Assembly: GCA_965243755.1 (NCBI GenBank)
Contig: CBDEVW010000003.1
Span: 1,736,001 to 1,800,000, forward strand
From: JANSWY01 sp965243755
GTDB lineage: Bacteria > Bacteroidota > Bacteroidia > Cytophagales > Cyclobacteriaceae
Direction of reading: 5' to 3'
Length of the DNA stretch: 64,000 nucleotides
Part shown: one piece after another, positions 25,549-37,928 of the stretch
Layout: each line of letters begins with the position of its first letter
How positions within the stretch are numbered: position 1 is the stretch's first letter
Notes under the pieces: generated by a model
Told to the model about the DNA's origin: nothing
Database searches by the model: none
Seen by the model: only the letters and a program-made list of their open reading frames with translations
Translations under genes and position numbers: made by a program

Positions 25549-26508
25549 TCAGCGTGATTTTTTTAGTCCTTCTGTAATAAAACCAACGCCATAGGCACTG
25601 AGTTGAATAATGGCAGCCGCCACACTGACAAAAGCTACTGGAATACTCTTATTTTTGACCAATGAGTCAAACCAGATCAACCCTAAATAAACCAGAAAAA
25701 GATAAGCTGACCATCTAAATACGCTGGGATAAATAATCAAACCAAGAGTTGTGACTATCATACCAATCAGAAATACTGCAGGAAACAGATGGACCAGTTT
25801 AATTTCTTCCTTGAAAAACCGACCTACATTAATTCTGGCCCTGCCAAAAAAATGCAACTGCTTGTAAAACTGCCCTAAACTGGTCCTACGCTTATGATAA
25901 ACAAATGCCTCCGGAATCAGGCCTACTTTAAAGCCGCTGTTGATGATTCTGATACTAAACTCTATATCTTCACCCATTCTGGTAATAATGTAGCCATTTG
26001 TTTTTTCAAACACCTCCCTTGAAATGCCCATGTTGAAACTTCTGGGATGGAACTGTCCAATATGACCTTTCCTGCCTCGGATTCCTCCAGTAGTAAACAG
26101 GCTGGTCATGCTATAACTAATGGCTTTCTGGGTGACTGTAAAATCAGGATGTTCCCGATCTGGCCCACCAAATGCATCCAGATAAGACGTATTTAAGTGG
26201 CTTTCTACTACTTCAAAATAGTTTGCTGGGATCAGACAATCACTGTCAAAGACAATAAGGTAATCACCCTTTGCTCGCTCAAAACCATAGTTTCTTGAAA
26301 ACCCCTGACCACTGTTCTCTTTATAATAATAACTAAGTTCTAATTGTTCCTTGAATGAGGACACAATTTCCCTGCAATCTTCTGTGGAGCCATCCTCTAC
26401 AATAATCACTTCGAAGTGCTTGTATGTCTGGTTGACCAGGCTTTCCAGTAGTTCCTGAACTTCCTGCGGACGGTTATACACAGGGATTATAGCTGAATAA
26501 AATCTCAT
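25549..26508 (-). CDS. glycosyltransferase family 2, membrane-associated
   Basis: This 319-residue GT2 enzyme has a GT-A domain starting FYSAIIPVYNRPQEV, a DxD motif as FDSDC (about 92), a GGPDREHPDF region and the acceptor-side motif ITRMGEDIEFSIRI (ED motif at about 180), followed by two or three membrane helices at the C-terminus (about 230-315). It would add a sugar to a lipid-linked or membrane acceptor at the inner membrane. The start overlaps the end of the next upstream GT2 gene by 4 bases. It is the last gene of the six-gene envelope operon. Confidence 0.9.
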   Translation of the reverse strand: MRFYSAIIPVYNRPQEVQELLESLVNQTYKHFEVIIVEDGSTEDCREIVSSFKEQLELSYYYKENSGQGFSRNYGFERAKGDYLIVFDSDCLIPANYFEVVESHLNTSYLDAFGGPDREHPDFTVTQKAISYSMTSLFTTGGIRGRKGHIGQFHPRSFNMGISREVFEKTNGYIITRMGEDIEFSIRIINSGFKVGLIPEAFVYHKRRTSLGQFYKQLHFFGRARINVGRFFKEEIKLVHLFPAVFLIGMIVTTLGLIIYPSVFRWSAYLFLVYLGLIWFDSLVKNKSIPVAFVSVAAAIIQLSAYGVGFITEGLKKSR

Positions 26509-27473
26509 TCCTCCGAATCTGTTCTCTCAGCAACCAAATAATCCTCACCTCCTTTACGAAACTGCGTCATCATTTCGGCAAGAAACCCGGACAAAAATAA
26601 CTGCACCCCTATTACCAATGCCACCAGGGCTAGAAAAAACAAGGGCTGATCTACCACATCCCTCGCCTTATCGTAGGCTTTTAGGTAATTGACATAATAG
26701 ATCTTCTCTCCAATCAACCACAATGTAATGCCCAAACCAAAGAAGAATGATAAAGTACCAAGAGTACCAAAAAAATGCATCGGGCTCTTTTTAAATCGGG
26801 TCACAAATGTCACTGAAAGTAGATCCAGAAAACCGGTGATAAACCGCTTCCAGCCATATTTAGTGGTTCCAAACTTTCTTGCCCTGTGCTCAACAGGTTT
26901 CTCACCAATGTTGTAATACCCATTCCATTTGGCTATTAACGGGATATATCGATGCATTTCACCATACACATTGATATTTTTAACCACATTATTTCTATAT
27001 GCTTTCAGACCACAATTGAAATCATGTAATTTGATACCCGATACCATTCGAGTTACCCGATTGAAGAACTTGGAAGGGATCGTTTTGCTAATAGGATCAT
27101 TTCGTTTCTTTTTCCAACCAGACACCAGGTCATAGCCATTATCAATGACCATTTGATGCAAGGCAGGAATTTCATCAGGAGAATCCTGCAAATCCGCATC
27201 CATTGTAATGACAACATCCCCCAAGGCTTCATTAAAGCCAGTCTGAAGTGCCGCTGATTTTCCATAATTCCTGTTGAACCTGATCCCTCTGATCTGGGGG
27301 TACTGTTGTTTCAAGTCTTTGATTACAGCCCAGGAAGTATCTGTACTGCCATCATCAATCAACAACAGCTCATAGGACAAACCATGAGCTTCCGTCACAC
27401 GGTTTATCCATTGTGTCAACTCTGGAAGCGACTCCTCTTCGTTGTATACAGGTACTACTATGGATAAATTCAA
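26505..27473 (-). CDS. glycosyltransferase family 2, DPM1/GtrB-like
   Basis: This 322-residue protein has the polyprenyl-phosphate glycosyltransferase layout: N-terminal VVPVYNEEESLPELTQWI, the LLIDDGSTD loop, DADLQDSPDEIP (DxD, about 90), the NRVTRMVSG and DFNCGLKAYR segments, and two C-terminal membrane helices (about 230-310) as in GtrB/ArnC-like enzymes. The likely reaction is transfer of a nucleotide-sugar glycosyl group to undecaprenyl phosphate. It overlaps the following GT2 gene by ATGA and lies 15 bases after the DUF4199 gene. Confidence 0.92.
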   Translation of the reverse strand: MNLSIVVPVYNEEESLPELTQWINRVTEAHGLSYELLLIDDGSTDTSWAVIKDLKQQYPQIRGIRFNRNYGKSAALQTGFNEALGDVVITMDADLQDSPDEIPALHQMVIDNGYDLVSGWKKKRNDPISKTIPSKFFNRVTRMVSGIKLHDFNCGLKAYRNNVVKNINVYGEMHRYIPLIAKWNGYYNIGEKPVEHRARKFGTTKYGWKRFITGFLDLLSVTFVTRFKKSPMHFFGTLGTLSFFFGLGITLWLIGEKIYYVNYLKAYDKARDVVDQPLFFLALVALVIGVQLFLSGFLAEMMTQFRKGGEDYLVAERTDSEE

Positions 27474-27488
27474 TTTATATATTATTTA

Positions 27489-28037
27489 CTAGCCTAATAA
27501 AGGTTCTTTCTTTTTAATAATTGCTCCGGTTATTAATGAAATTACTGCATATACGATTATTGTAATAACATACTGCTTCAAAAGTCCCATAACAGAAAAC
27601 CGGCCGGGCATTGTTTTTTCCATCTCAGCAATACTTTCTTCGATTGCGTCCTCTGGTGCACCAAAGCTTCTCATCATCTGCTCGGCATTGTCAATGGTAG
27701 CATCTACAATCAATTTTACAGCTTCGGGATCAATAAACTCAAATAACAGGATATTAAATACTGTCGAAATGAGTCCAGCAATAACTAACATAATAAAACT
27801 ATACAAATAGGAACTCTTAAAATCTAAATAACCACCTATTGAATTCCGGTAATTTATCCCAAAAACAAGGACCAGGCAGAATGTCATTATGATAATCAAT
27901 AATTCAAACCACCATTGTGACATTAAGGTAATGTCAATGATGTAAACCAATAATGTAATTACTATAGAAATACCTCCCAGTATGGCTCCTGATTTTGCTG
28001 CATGACTATTCGGTGAGGTTTCTAATTCATTTTCCAT
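27489..28037 (-). CDS. DUF4199 membrane protein
   Basis: This 182-residue protein has four membrane helices and the DUF4199 pattern: an acidic N-terminus, a helix hairpin ending in FGINYRNSIGGYLDFKSSYLYSF, a soluble loop with DNAEQMMRSFGAPED, and a final helix before KKKEPLL. The function of the family is unknown. It sits between another DUF4199 gene (4 bases upstream) and a GtrB-like glycosyltransferase, so it probably acts in the same envelope process. Confidence 0.85.
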   Translation of the reverse strand: MENELETSPNSHAAKSGAILGGISIVITLLVYIIDITLMSQWWFELLIIIMTFCLVLVFGINYRNSIGGYLDFKSSYLYSFIMLVIAGLISTVFNILLFEFIDPEAVKLIVDATIDNAEQMMRSFGAPEDAIEESIAEMEKTMPGRFSVMGLLKQYVITIIVYAVISLITGAIIKKKEPLLG

Positions 28038-28041
28038 GATT

Positions 28042-28566
28042 CTAATTTTTTGATTGTTTTCTTAATAATACTGCAATCACAGGTGTTACCAGAAAACCTA
28101 CGCCAACCTTCTTAAAGAAATCGGTAATAACTACATCAGATATTGTCGTGGACTTAAGGTCCTTAAGACGTTGATGATAGGCAGCTTCAGACTCTCGCTC
28201 TAAAAGCAATTCCTTCTTTCCTTCAAGAAATTGTACTGCATTTTGGATGTATTCTGTCAACACTTCCGGATTTACATGATAGTAAGTAGCCGAAAACACA
28301 GAAAATATTACAGCTGAAGTGAAAATAATTATCAATCCAATTGTCATGCCCTGCCAAAAGTGCAAAAAACCGCTGTTTTTATAATCCTTAAACTCCTTAT
28401 TAGCAAAAAATATAAATCCAAAAAATATGATCAGGTCAATAAAAAATGAGTTTAGATTCATCACCGGATTCATGCCTGTTACTAATTGCACGTAATAAGC
28501 AAAAACAGATAAAACACCGCAGATCAATCCATATTTTACAGCAACCTTGACAATAGGTCTATTCAT
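28042..28566 (-). CDS. DUF4199 membrane protein (paralogue)
   Basis: This 174-residue protein is a second DUF4199 member with four helices, FANKEFKDYKNSGFLHFWQGM in the conserved hairpin region, and a basic C-terminus. It has the same topology as the gene at 27489 but little identity. It is separated by one base from the dihydroorotase-like gene. The tandem pair suggests a hetero-oligomeric membrane protein; no biochemical role is known. Confidence 0.85.
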   Translation of the reverse strand: MNRPIVKVAVKYGLICGVLSVFAYYVQLVTGMNPVMNLNSFFIDLIIFFGFIFFANKEFKDYKNSGFLHFWQGMTIGLIIIFTSAVIFSVFSATYYHVNPEVLTEYIQNAVQFLEGKKELLLERESEAAYHQRLKDLKSTTISDVVITDFFKKVGVGFLVTPVIAVLLRKQSKN

Positions 28567-28567
28567 A

Positions 28568-29860
28568 TCAATTTGAGTTTGAAATTAGCTCAGATGAGAA
28601 CTTGTACTTGTCCCCATTGATAATTCCTAAAGCATTCCCTCGTAATTCCCTACCGAAAAATGGAGAGTTTTCCGATTTTGATTGGTTGGTTTTATGGTCC
28701 AGCTGCCATTTAATACCCTGATTAAATATGGTTAGAACAGCCTTTCTGCCAACTTCAATTTTAGGAATCTCCAATCCAAGTAATTTTCTGGGGTTTGTTG
28801 TTATTAATGTGATTAAATCGCTCAGAGAAATCTCACTGCTCAATTGATTCAATATTGGAAATACTGTCTGCAAACCTGTAACACCAAAGTCAGCCAAATC
28901 AAATTCAAGTTCTTTGCACTCAGGATCATGTGGCTGATGTGAAGAAACAACTGCATCAATAACACCATTCTTAATACCCTCAATCAAAGCCATTCGATCC
29001 TGCTCCAACCGAAACGGTGGATTAACTTTATAATTAGAATTGTATGCTTCAATATTATGTTCATCAAATACCAGTTGATGTGCAGCAACATCACAAGACA
29101 CTGACAACCCCTTAGCTTTTGCCGCTTTGATTAAATCGACAGATTCTGCACACGACAAATTAGAAAAGTGAATCTTTCCTCCCGTGTACTCCAGAATTTT
29201 TAGATCTCGCTGAATCATTATCGTCTCAGCAATTGAAGGCATTCCTTTCAATCCAAGCGTTGTACTGACAACACCCTCATGCATAGTACCAAACAAATTC
29301 AACTGAGCGTCTTCGGGCCTGTTGATTAGAAGCCCATTAAACCGTTGTAGATATTGAAGTGTTTTGAGCAGAATATCTGTATTTGAAACTGGCGCTATCC
29401 CATCAGAAAATGCCACCGCCCCTGCCTCATACAAATCAATCATTTCCGTGAGTTCCGCTCCCTCACAACCTCTGGTAATAGCTACAATAGGCCTCAACTT
29501 CACAGGAGAATGACTACACTTAGAAAGCAGGTACTCAACCTGATTTTTAGAATCAATTGTAGGGGAAGTATTGGGAAGCAGAGCAACATCAGTAAACCCT
29601 CCAGCCGCAGCAGCGGCAATTCCAGAGTGGATGTCCTCCTTATGCTCATTCCCAGGATCCTGAAAATGAGCACTCATATCAAACCAGCCAATGGATACAT
29701 GACTCCCGCTCAAATCTATTTCCATGCCGGATTCAGACTTTAATGCCAATGAGTCTTCTATTTCAGAGATGACCCCATCCGAAACTAATATATCTTTCTG
29801 TTTTAAATGGAAACTGGAGGTAGGCTCAATAATTGTTGCTGACTTAAGTAAAATCTGCAT
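28568..29860 (-). CDS. dihydroorotase-like protein, predicted non-catalytic
   Basis: This 430-residue protein aligns along its length with class I dihydroorotase (PyrC/PyrX type), which closes carbamoyl-aspartate in pyrimidine synthesis. Several metal and catalytic positions are lost. The HxH motif reads DMSAHFQDPG, so the first metal His is Ser63 and the substrate Arg is Gln67. The HVST/HIST His is Asn234, and the ATDHAPH Asp is Ser307. Asp153 and His261 remain. It resembles non-catalytic PyrC' proteins that support aspartate transcarbamoylase elsewhere. It abuts a BatA gene upstream and DUF4199 genes downstream, a setting that suggests a role other than pyrimidine synthesis. Confidence 0.85.
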   Translation of the reverse strand: MQILLKSATIIEPTSSFHLKQKDILVSDGVISEIEDSLALKSESGMEIDLSGSHVSIGWFDMSAHFQDPGNEHKEDIHSGIAAAAAGGFTDVALLPNTSPTIDSKNQVEYLLSKCSHSPVKLRPIVAITRGCEGAELTEMIDLYEAGAVAFSDGIAPVSNTDILLKTLQYLQRFNGLLINRPEDAQLNLFGTMHEGVVSTTLGLKGMPSIAETIMIQRDLKILEYTGGKIHFSNLSCAESVDLIKAAKAKGLSVSCDVAAHQLVFDEHNIEAYNSNYKVNPPFRLEQDRMALIEGIKNGVIDAVVSSHQPHDPECKELEFDLADFGVTGLQTVFPILNQLSSEISLSDLITLITTNPRKLLGLEIPKIEVGRKAVLTIFNQGIKWQLDHKTNQSKSENSPFFGRELRGNALGIINGDKYKFSSELISNSN

Positions 29861-31846
29861 CTATAAGAATCTCAACGTTAGGACTTCTGCAAAGAAAAAA
29901 ACTAATGCCAATATTAAACTATATTTCCACAAATTCTTTTCATATTCATTCTTAGCTGAACTGGCTGACCAGGTATCTCCTTCCTTCAATTCCAACACCG
30001 ACATGTTCTTATATGAGGCAGCAACCTCTCGCAAATCATTTATCGTATACTGCCCAATTTCAGATTCTCTTTTAGAGTGATTGATTGCAATCACATCTAT
30101 AAGCTCATCTTTTAACACTAACTCCCAGAATCCTGGCTCTATTTCAAGGTTCCTCAGGGTAACATATAGAACACCATCGTTGATCCGTTGTTCCGGTATC
30201 ACCTCTACACCATCCTTCCTCAGAGAATAGAGATCATTTAACCCTTGTTGTTGTACTGGAATACTTAATACCTCATCACTTAAACGGTGGTAGAGCCTGA
30301 ATGGTGACCGGCTGCCGCTTACAAACCCTATATTGTACATAACAGGTAAAAACATCGCATTTCTGGCAAAATCATTTCCATTTTCAGACAAAGCGCCTGA
30401 AAGTAGAAACACCTTTCCACCTCCCCTATTAAAAACAGATAAATAAGGCCTCCCATTAGTAAATGAAAGTAAATCTTCACCACCATTCCACTTCAAAAAA
30501 CTACTACTTACCGGCATGATCGCATCACTAGGATCACCTTCAAACATGTCTTTAAAAAAAGGATTCAAAACATCGGGTTGCTGAATGCTCAGCGTTTCCT
30601 GATCATCGAAATCTATTCTGGCCCCAATCAGTTCTTGAAGTTGCGCAGCACTTTCCTTACCAGAAGGCACTACAAATACAGATCCTCCATTGCCTAAAAA
30701 TTTCTGTAACTCTGTCACCAATGTTTGATTGGATAGCTCCAGTTCATTCAAAATCACAAGATCTGAATTCTGTAGTTTACCAAAGTCTATATTTTGCTTA
30801 GAATTAAACGTAAAATCAAATAGTTCCGAAGCAAACAAAGAGGAAAACATTCGGTTATTTTGGTCACCAAGCTCCAAAACAGAAATTGGATCATCTTTCT
30901 TTAAAGTGAAGAAAAAACGATTATCAAAAGTTACTGGATAATCCTCAAAACTCAACTCACATAAATTCAGGCTATCAGCAATCTGCCCCAAGTCTATTTG
31001 AATACCTAAGCCCCTGTTAGCCCTTAGGTCAATGCTATTAGACGATATTTGAGCCTCATTTATCAGTAATTTAATTGACAAGTCATTTACATCTTCATTC
31101 CCAGAGTTCCTGAACAAAACATTCAAAGTATTACGACTTCCCTTCTCCAACGAAGCATTTTCCAAATTAAGAGAGTCCACAAAAACATTGCGTTCACTCA
31201 GGTATTTGGTGGGTACCAGCACATACGAATTCAATGAATCCTCCAATTCTAAATTTACATATTGACGCCTCTGAAAGTCAGAAAATACGTGCACGATGTT
31301 TCTCTCATCAAATTGCCTTATCTTATCAACCAGTGAATTAAATCCGATTCCATGTGAAGTCAATTCCACCTCAGATAATTTTTCCAAAAACCTTTCCTTC
31401 ACAAGTGGTGTTCTTTGACCAAATGCCGAAGTTTCATTCGTGATCAACCTAAACCGCTGTGTATCATCACTTTCTTCCACCAATGAAGAAATTAGCGTGA
31501 TGCTCTTTTCAAACCCAGATACATCGTTTCCAAACAAATTACTGTTGCTATAGGAATTATCTAAATAGATGGTATTAACTACGCCCCCCTCAACAGCAGA
31601 TTCATTCGACTCCATATACGGAACAGCAAACCCCATTACAAGAAACCCAACAAACAACAACCTGAATAATAACGACAGATAATGCTTCAAGACTAGTTTA
31701 GAGCTACTGGAGGATTTTATTACATTCAAAAATCTTACATTACTGAATTTTACCTTTTTTGCTCGCCGTAAATTAAATAAATGAACAATAATTGGCACGG
31801 AAAGCAACAGTAAGCCCCACAACATCCCAGGAAATAAAAACTTCAT
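29861..31846 (-). CDS. BatA-domain membrane protein
   Basis: This 661-residue protein opens with the BatA/aerotolerance N-terminal domain: two membrane helices (about 5-25 and 58-78) around the conserved IIVHLFNLRRAKKVKFSNV, then a long periplasmic beta-rich part with a von-Willebrand-like and glutamine-amidotransferase-like region (FGNDVSGFEKSITLIS; NGGSVFVVPSGKE; GGGKVFLLSGAL), and a last membrane helix (about 640-660). Such proteins are common in Bacteroidota and of unproven function. Its stop codon directly precedes the ATG of the dihydroorotase-like gene, and it is the first gene of the six-gene operon. Confidence 0.9.
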   Translation of the reverse strand: MKFLFPGMLWGLLLLSVPIIVHLFNLRRAKKVKFSNVRFLNVIKSSSSSKLVLKHYLSLLFRLLFVGFLVMGFAVPYMESNESAVEGGVVNTIYLDNSYSNSNLFGNDVSGFEKSITLISSLVEESDDTQRFRLITNETSAFGQRTPLVKERFLEKLSEVELTSHGIGFNSLVDKIRQFDERNIVHVFSDFQRRQYVNLELEDSLNSYVLVPTKYLSERNVFVDSLNLENASLEKGSRNTLNVLFRNSGNEDVNDLSIKLLINEAQISSNSIDLRANRGLGIQIDLGQIADSLNLCELSFEDYPVTFDNRFFFTLKKDDPISVLELGDQNNRMFSSLFASELFDFTFNSKQNIDFGKLQNSDLVILNELELSNQTLVTELQKFLGNGGSVFVVPSGKESAAQLQELIGARIDFDDQETLSIQQPDVLNPFFKDMFEGDPSDAIMPVSSSFLKWNGGEDLLSFTNGRPYLSVFNRGGGKVFLLSGALSENGNDFARNAMFLPVMYNIGFVSGSRSPFRLYHRLSDEVLSIPVQQQGLNDLYSLRKDGVEVIPEQRINDGVLYVTLRNLEIEPGFWELVLKDELIDVIAINHSKRESEIGQYTINDLREVAASYKNMSVLELKEGDTWSASSAKNEYEKNLWKYSLILALVFFFAEVLTLRFL

Positions 31847-32291
31847 TGATTTTAGTTAATTCTCAATGCTACAATGTTGCTCATTAAACGAACAAATAAC
31901 AAATACAGATGGAAATCTATTCACTTTTATTAGGCCATTTTCAGGGCGTGCCCCTGCGGGTCGGGCTATCCGCACTCGCCGGCCACCACTTTTCCCACCA
32001 CGGGCTCAAACAATCGCTCCTATCCCTCACGCAACCAAACTTAATTTCCGGAACAACACCATTTTTCCGTAAGCCTATATCAAAACCTCACTCAATAAGG
32101 CAATTAATTGTGTTCTATATTTTTAGCAGCTAAAATGTAGACAATGGACCAGGTACAATTAACCGCTTAAGCTCAACACTTGATCCTGGGATGTATGTAG
32201 CACTAAATTATAATCAGATAACGACGAGCAGGTCCTGTATCACTCGTTGAGTAGGTCTTAAGCGCTTTATAAGATCCTCTCTGTAATTTAT
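31847..32291. other. intergenic region with GC-rich element of unknown origin
   Basis: This stretch separates the BatA operon from the rRNA operon terminator. At 31938-32034 lies a sharply GC-rich block (GGGCGTGCCC...GGGTCGGGCTATCCGC) in an AT-rich surround. Two overlapping short frames cross it in different phases and end in AT-rich sequence, which argues against coding. From memory, short blocks of this kind recur in Bacteroidota genomes. A 17-base match (three mismatches) to the 3' end of 5S rRNA sits at 32209-32225. Nothing else was seen. Confidence 0.55.
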
Positions 32292-32326
32292 AAACAAAAA
32301 AACCCTGAAGGGTATCCTTCAGGGTT
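32292..32326 (-). terminator. rRNA operon terminator
   Basis: A 10-base perfect stem, AACCCTGAAG and CTTCAGGGTT around a 6-base loop, is followed on the minus strand by a T-run. It lies 10 bases beyond the 3' end of 5S rRNA. Confidence 0.9.
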
Positions 32327-32335
32327 CAATTATAA

Positions 32336-32446
<111 letters not shown>

Positions 32447-32555
32447 AAATCTTCTATCCACAGTAGGTCAACTACCGTAGATATGACAACAACTACTGCT
32501 TAGTCATCGTCAAATATCTTTTGACATGTTATGTGAAAGAAACACTCAGACTGCG

Positions 32556-35427
<2,872 letters not shown>

Positions 35428-35613
35428 CGATCTCTCGTCTCGGTGTTTCTTTCACAATATGTCAATGAACTCTTTATACAGTAATAGCTCCTTTCAACTT
35501 GAACCAGTCACATCTGTTCATGAATAATAAAGCATCTGTACAATGTGATGTGTCTGTATCTCTACAGTTTACATCTCTCAAAATCTATCAATCAAACTCT
35601 TTTGCTTGATTTG

Positions 35614-35687
35614 TGGAGGATATCGGAGTCGAACCGATGACCTCCTGCGTGCAAGGCAGGCGCTCTAGCCAGCTGAGCTAATCCCCC
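35614..35687 (-). tRNA. tRNA-Ala (anticodon TGC)
   Basis: A 74-base cloverleaf on the minus strand: acceptor GGGGGAT/ATCCTCC, D-arm AGCTCAGCTGGCTAGAGC, anticodon stem CCTGC/GCAGG with loop CTTGCAC (anticodon TGC), T-arm GGTTCGACTCC. The 3' CCA is not encoded. It lies between tRNA-Ile and 23S rRNA, the normal bacterial spacer order. Confidence 0.97.
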
Positions 35688-35731
35688 ATTGATAATTCAG
35701 ATCGCATGACTCTTGCCACTCAGCCTCTTTG

Positions 35732-35805
35732 TGGGCCTGCGTGGACTCGAACCACGGACCTCTACATTATCAGTGTAGCGCTCTAACCACCTGAGCTACA
35801 GGCCC
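35732..35805 (-). tRNA. tRNA-Ile (anticodon GAT)
   Basis: A 74-base cloverleaf on the minus strand: acceptor GGGCCTG/CAGGCCC, D-arm AGCTCAGGTGGTTAGAGC, anticodon stem CTACA/TGTAG with loop CTGATAA (anticodon GAT), T-arm GGTTCGAGTCC. CCA is not encoded. It is the first tRNA of the rRNA spacer. Confidence 0.97.
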
Positions 35806-35902
35806 ATTAAACCCTAAAGCTAATGGTTGGCCAGTTCTAATCTTCCTTATCACTTCTTGAATAAATGAATTGATAACAAACCTTAAAGTCGAACTTCTCC
35901 AG

Positions 35903-37423
<1,521 letters not shown>

Positions 37424-37722
37424 AATAAATCTTACTTGCCAGGTCCGAAAACCTAACAGCCCCTTTTCAGGGAAATGTGTTTGAGCCCAACTTTATCTCA
37501 AAAGAAAATAACATTGTATCCTTTTAAGCGGTTTGCTATCAATTATTCATTCATTCAAAGAACTTTGTAGTCTCTATAATTATATCACCAGAATCAGACC
37601 CTTATTCTATCCAATTACTGACAACTTATTTAACTATTTCAACCCTCGTGAAGAGTAACTTTTTACCCCTCTTTTTGCCTCGATTTCCTCAGCCTTTCAA
37701 CCTCTCTCCCTCAAAGCGGATG

Positions 37723-37755
37723 CAAAGATAAAACAATCTCTTCGCTAATTCCAAA
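37723..37755 (-). promoter_or_regulatory. proximal rRNA promoter (Bacteroidota type)
   Basis: Read on the minus strand: TTTG at 37755-37752, 21 bases, then TATCTTTG at 37730-37723, matching the TTTG / TAnnTTTG promoter known from Bacteroides and Flavobacterium. The downstream bases CA are shared with the distal copy. Confidence 0.75.
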
Positions 37756-37840
37756 AAATATTTTCAGTTATTTTTAAAAATATTTTTTGAACTCCCCACT
37801 CTCTCAATTTCATTCCCCCCCTTCCGTCCGAATGGGAGTG

Positions 37841-37870
37841 CAAAGATATATACTCATCCATTATCTACAA
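37841..37870 (-). promoter_or_regulatory. distal rRNA promoter (Bacteroidota type)
   Basis: Read on the minus strand: TTG at 37870-37868, 19 bases, then TATCTTTG at 37848-37841. The 10-base TATCTTTGCA is identical to that of the proximal promoter 118 bases closer to 16S. Confidence 0.75.
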
Positions 37871-37928
37871 CTAACTTCTACTAACTTTTTTGAGATTTTT
37901 TTTGAGTCTCAGCCTAAAGTGTTTGCTA

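Larger units (their letters stand above)
37424..37928 (-). other. rRNA operon leader and upstream region
   Basis: This 505-base stretch between purA and 16S holds the rRNA promoters (listed separately at 37723-37755 and 37841-37870), an AT-rich leader of about 290 bases before 16S, and A/T tracts at 37875-37900 that could act as an UP-like element. The purA stop codon lies about 60 bases upstream of the distal promoter. No open frame of note is present. Confidence 0.7.

Noticed and set aside
31866..32133. Two overlapping frames of 68 and 74 codons across the GC-rich block
   Set aside because: They use different phases of the same GC-rich sequence, continue into AT-rich DNA without a protein-like pattern and lack a plausible start context; kept as a repeat-like element only.
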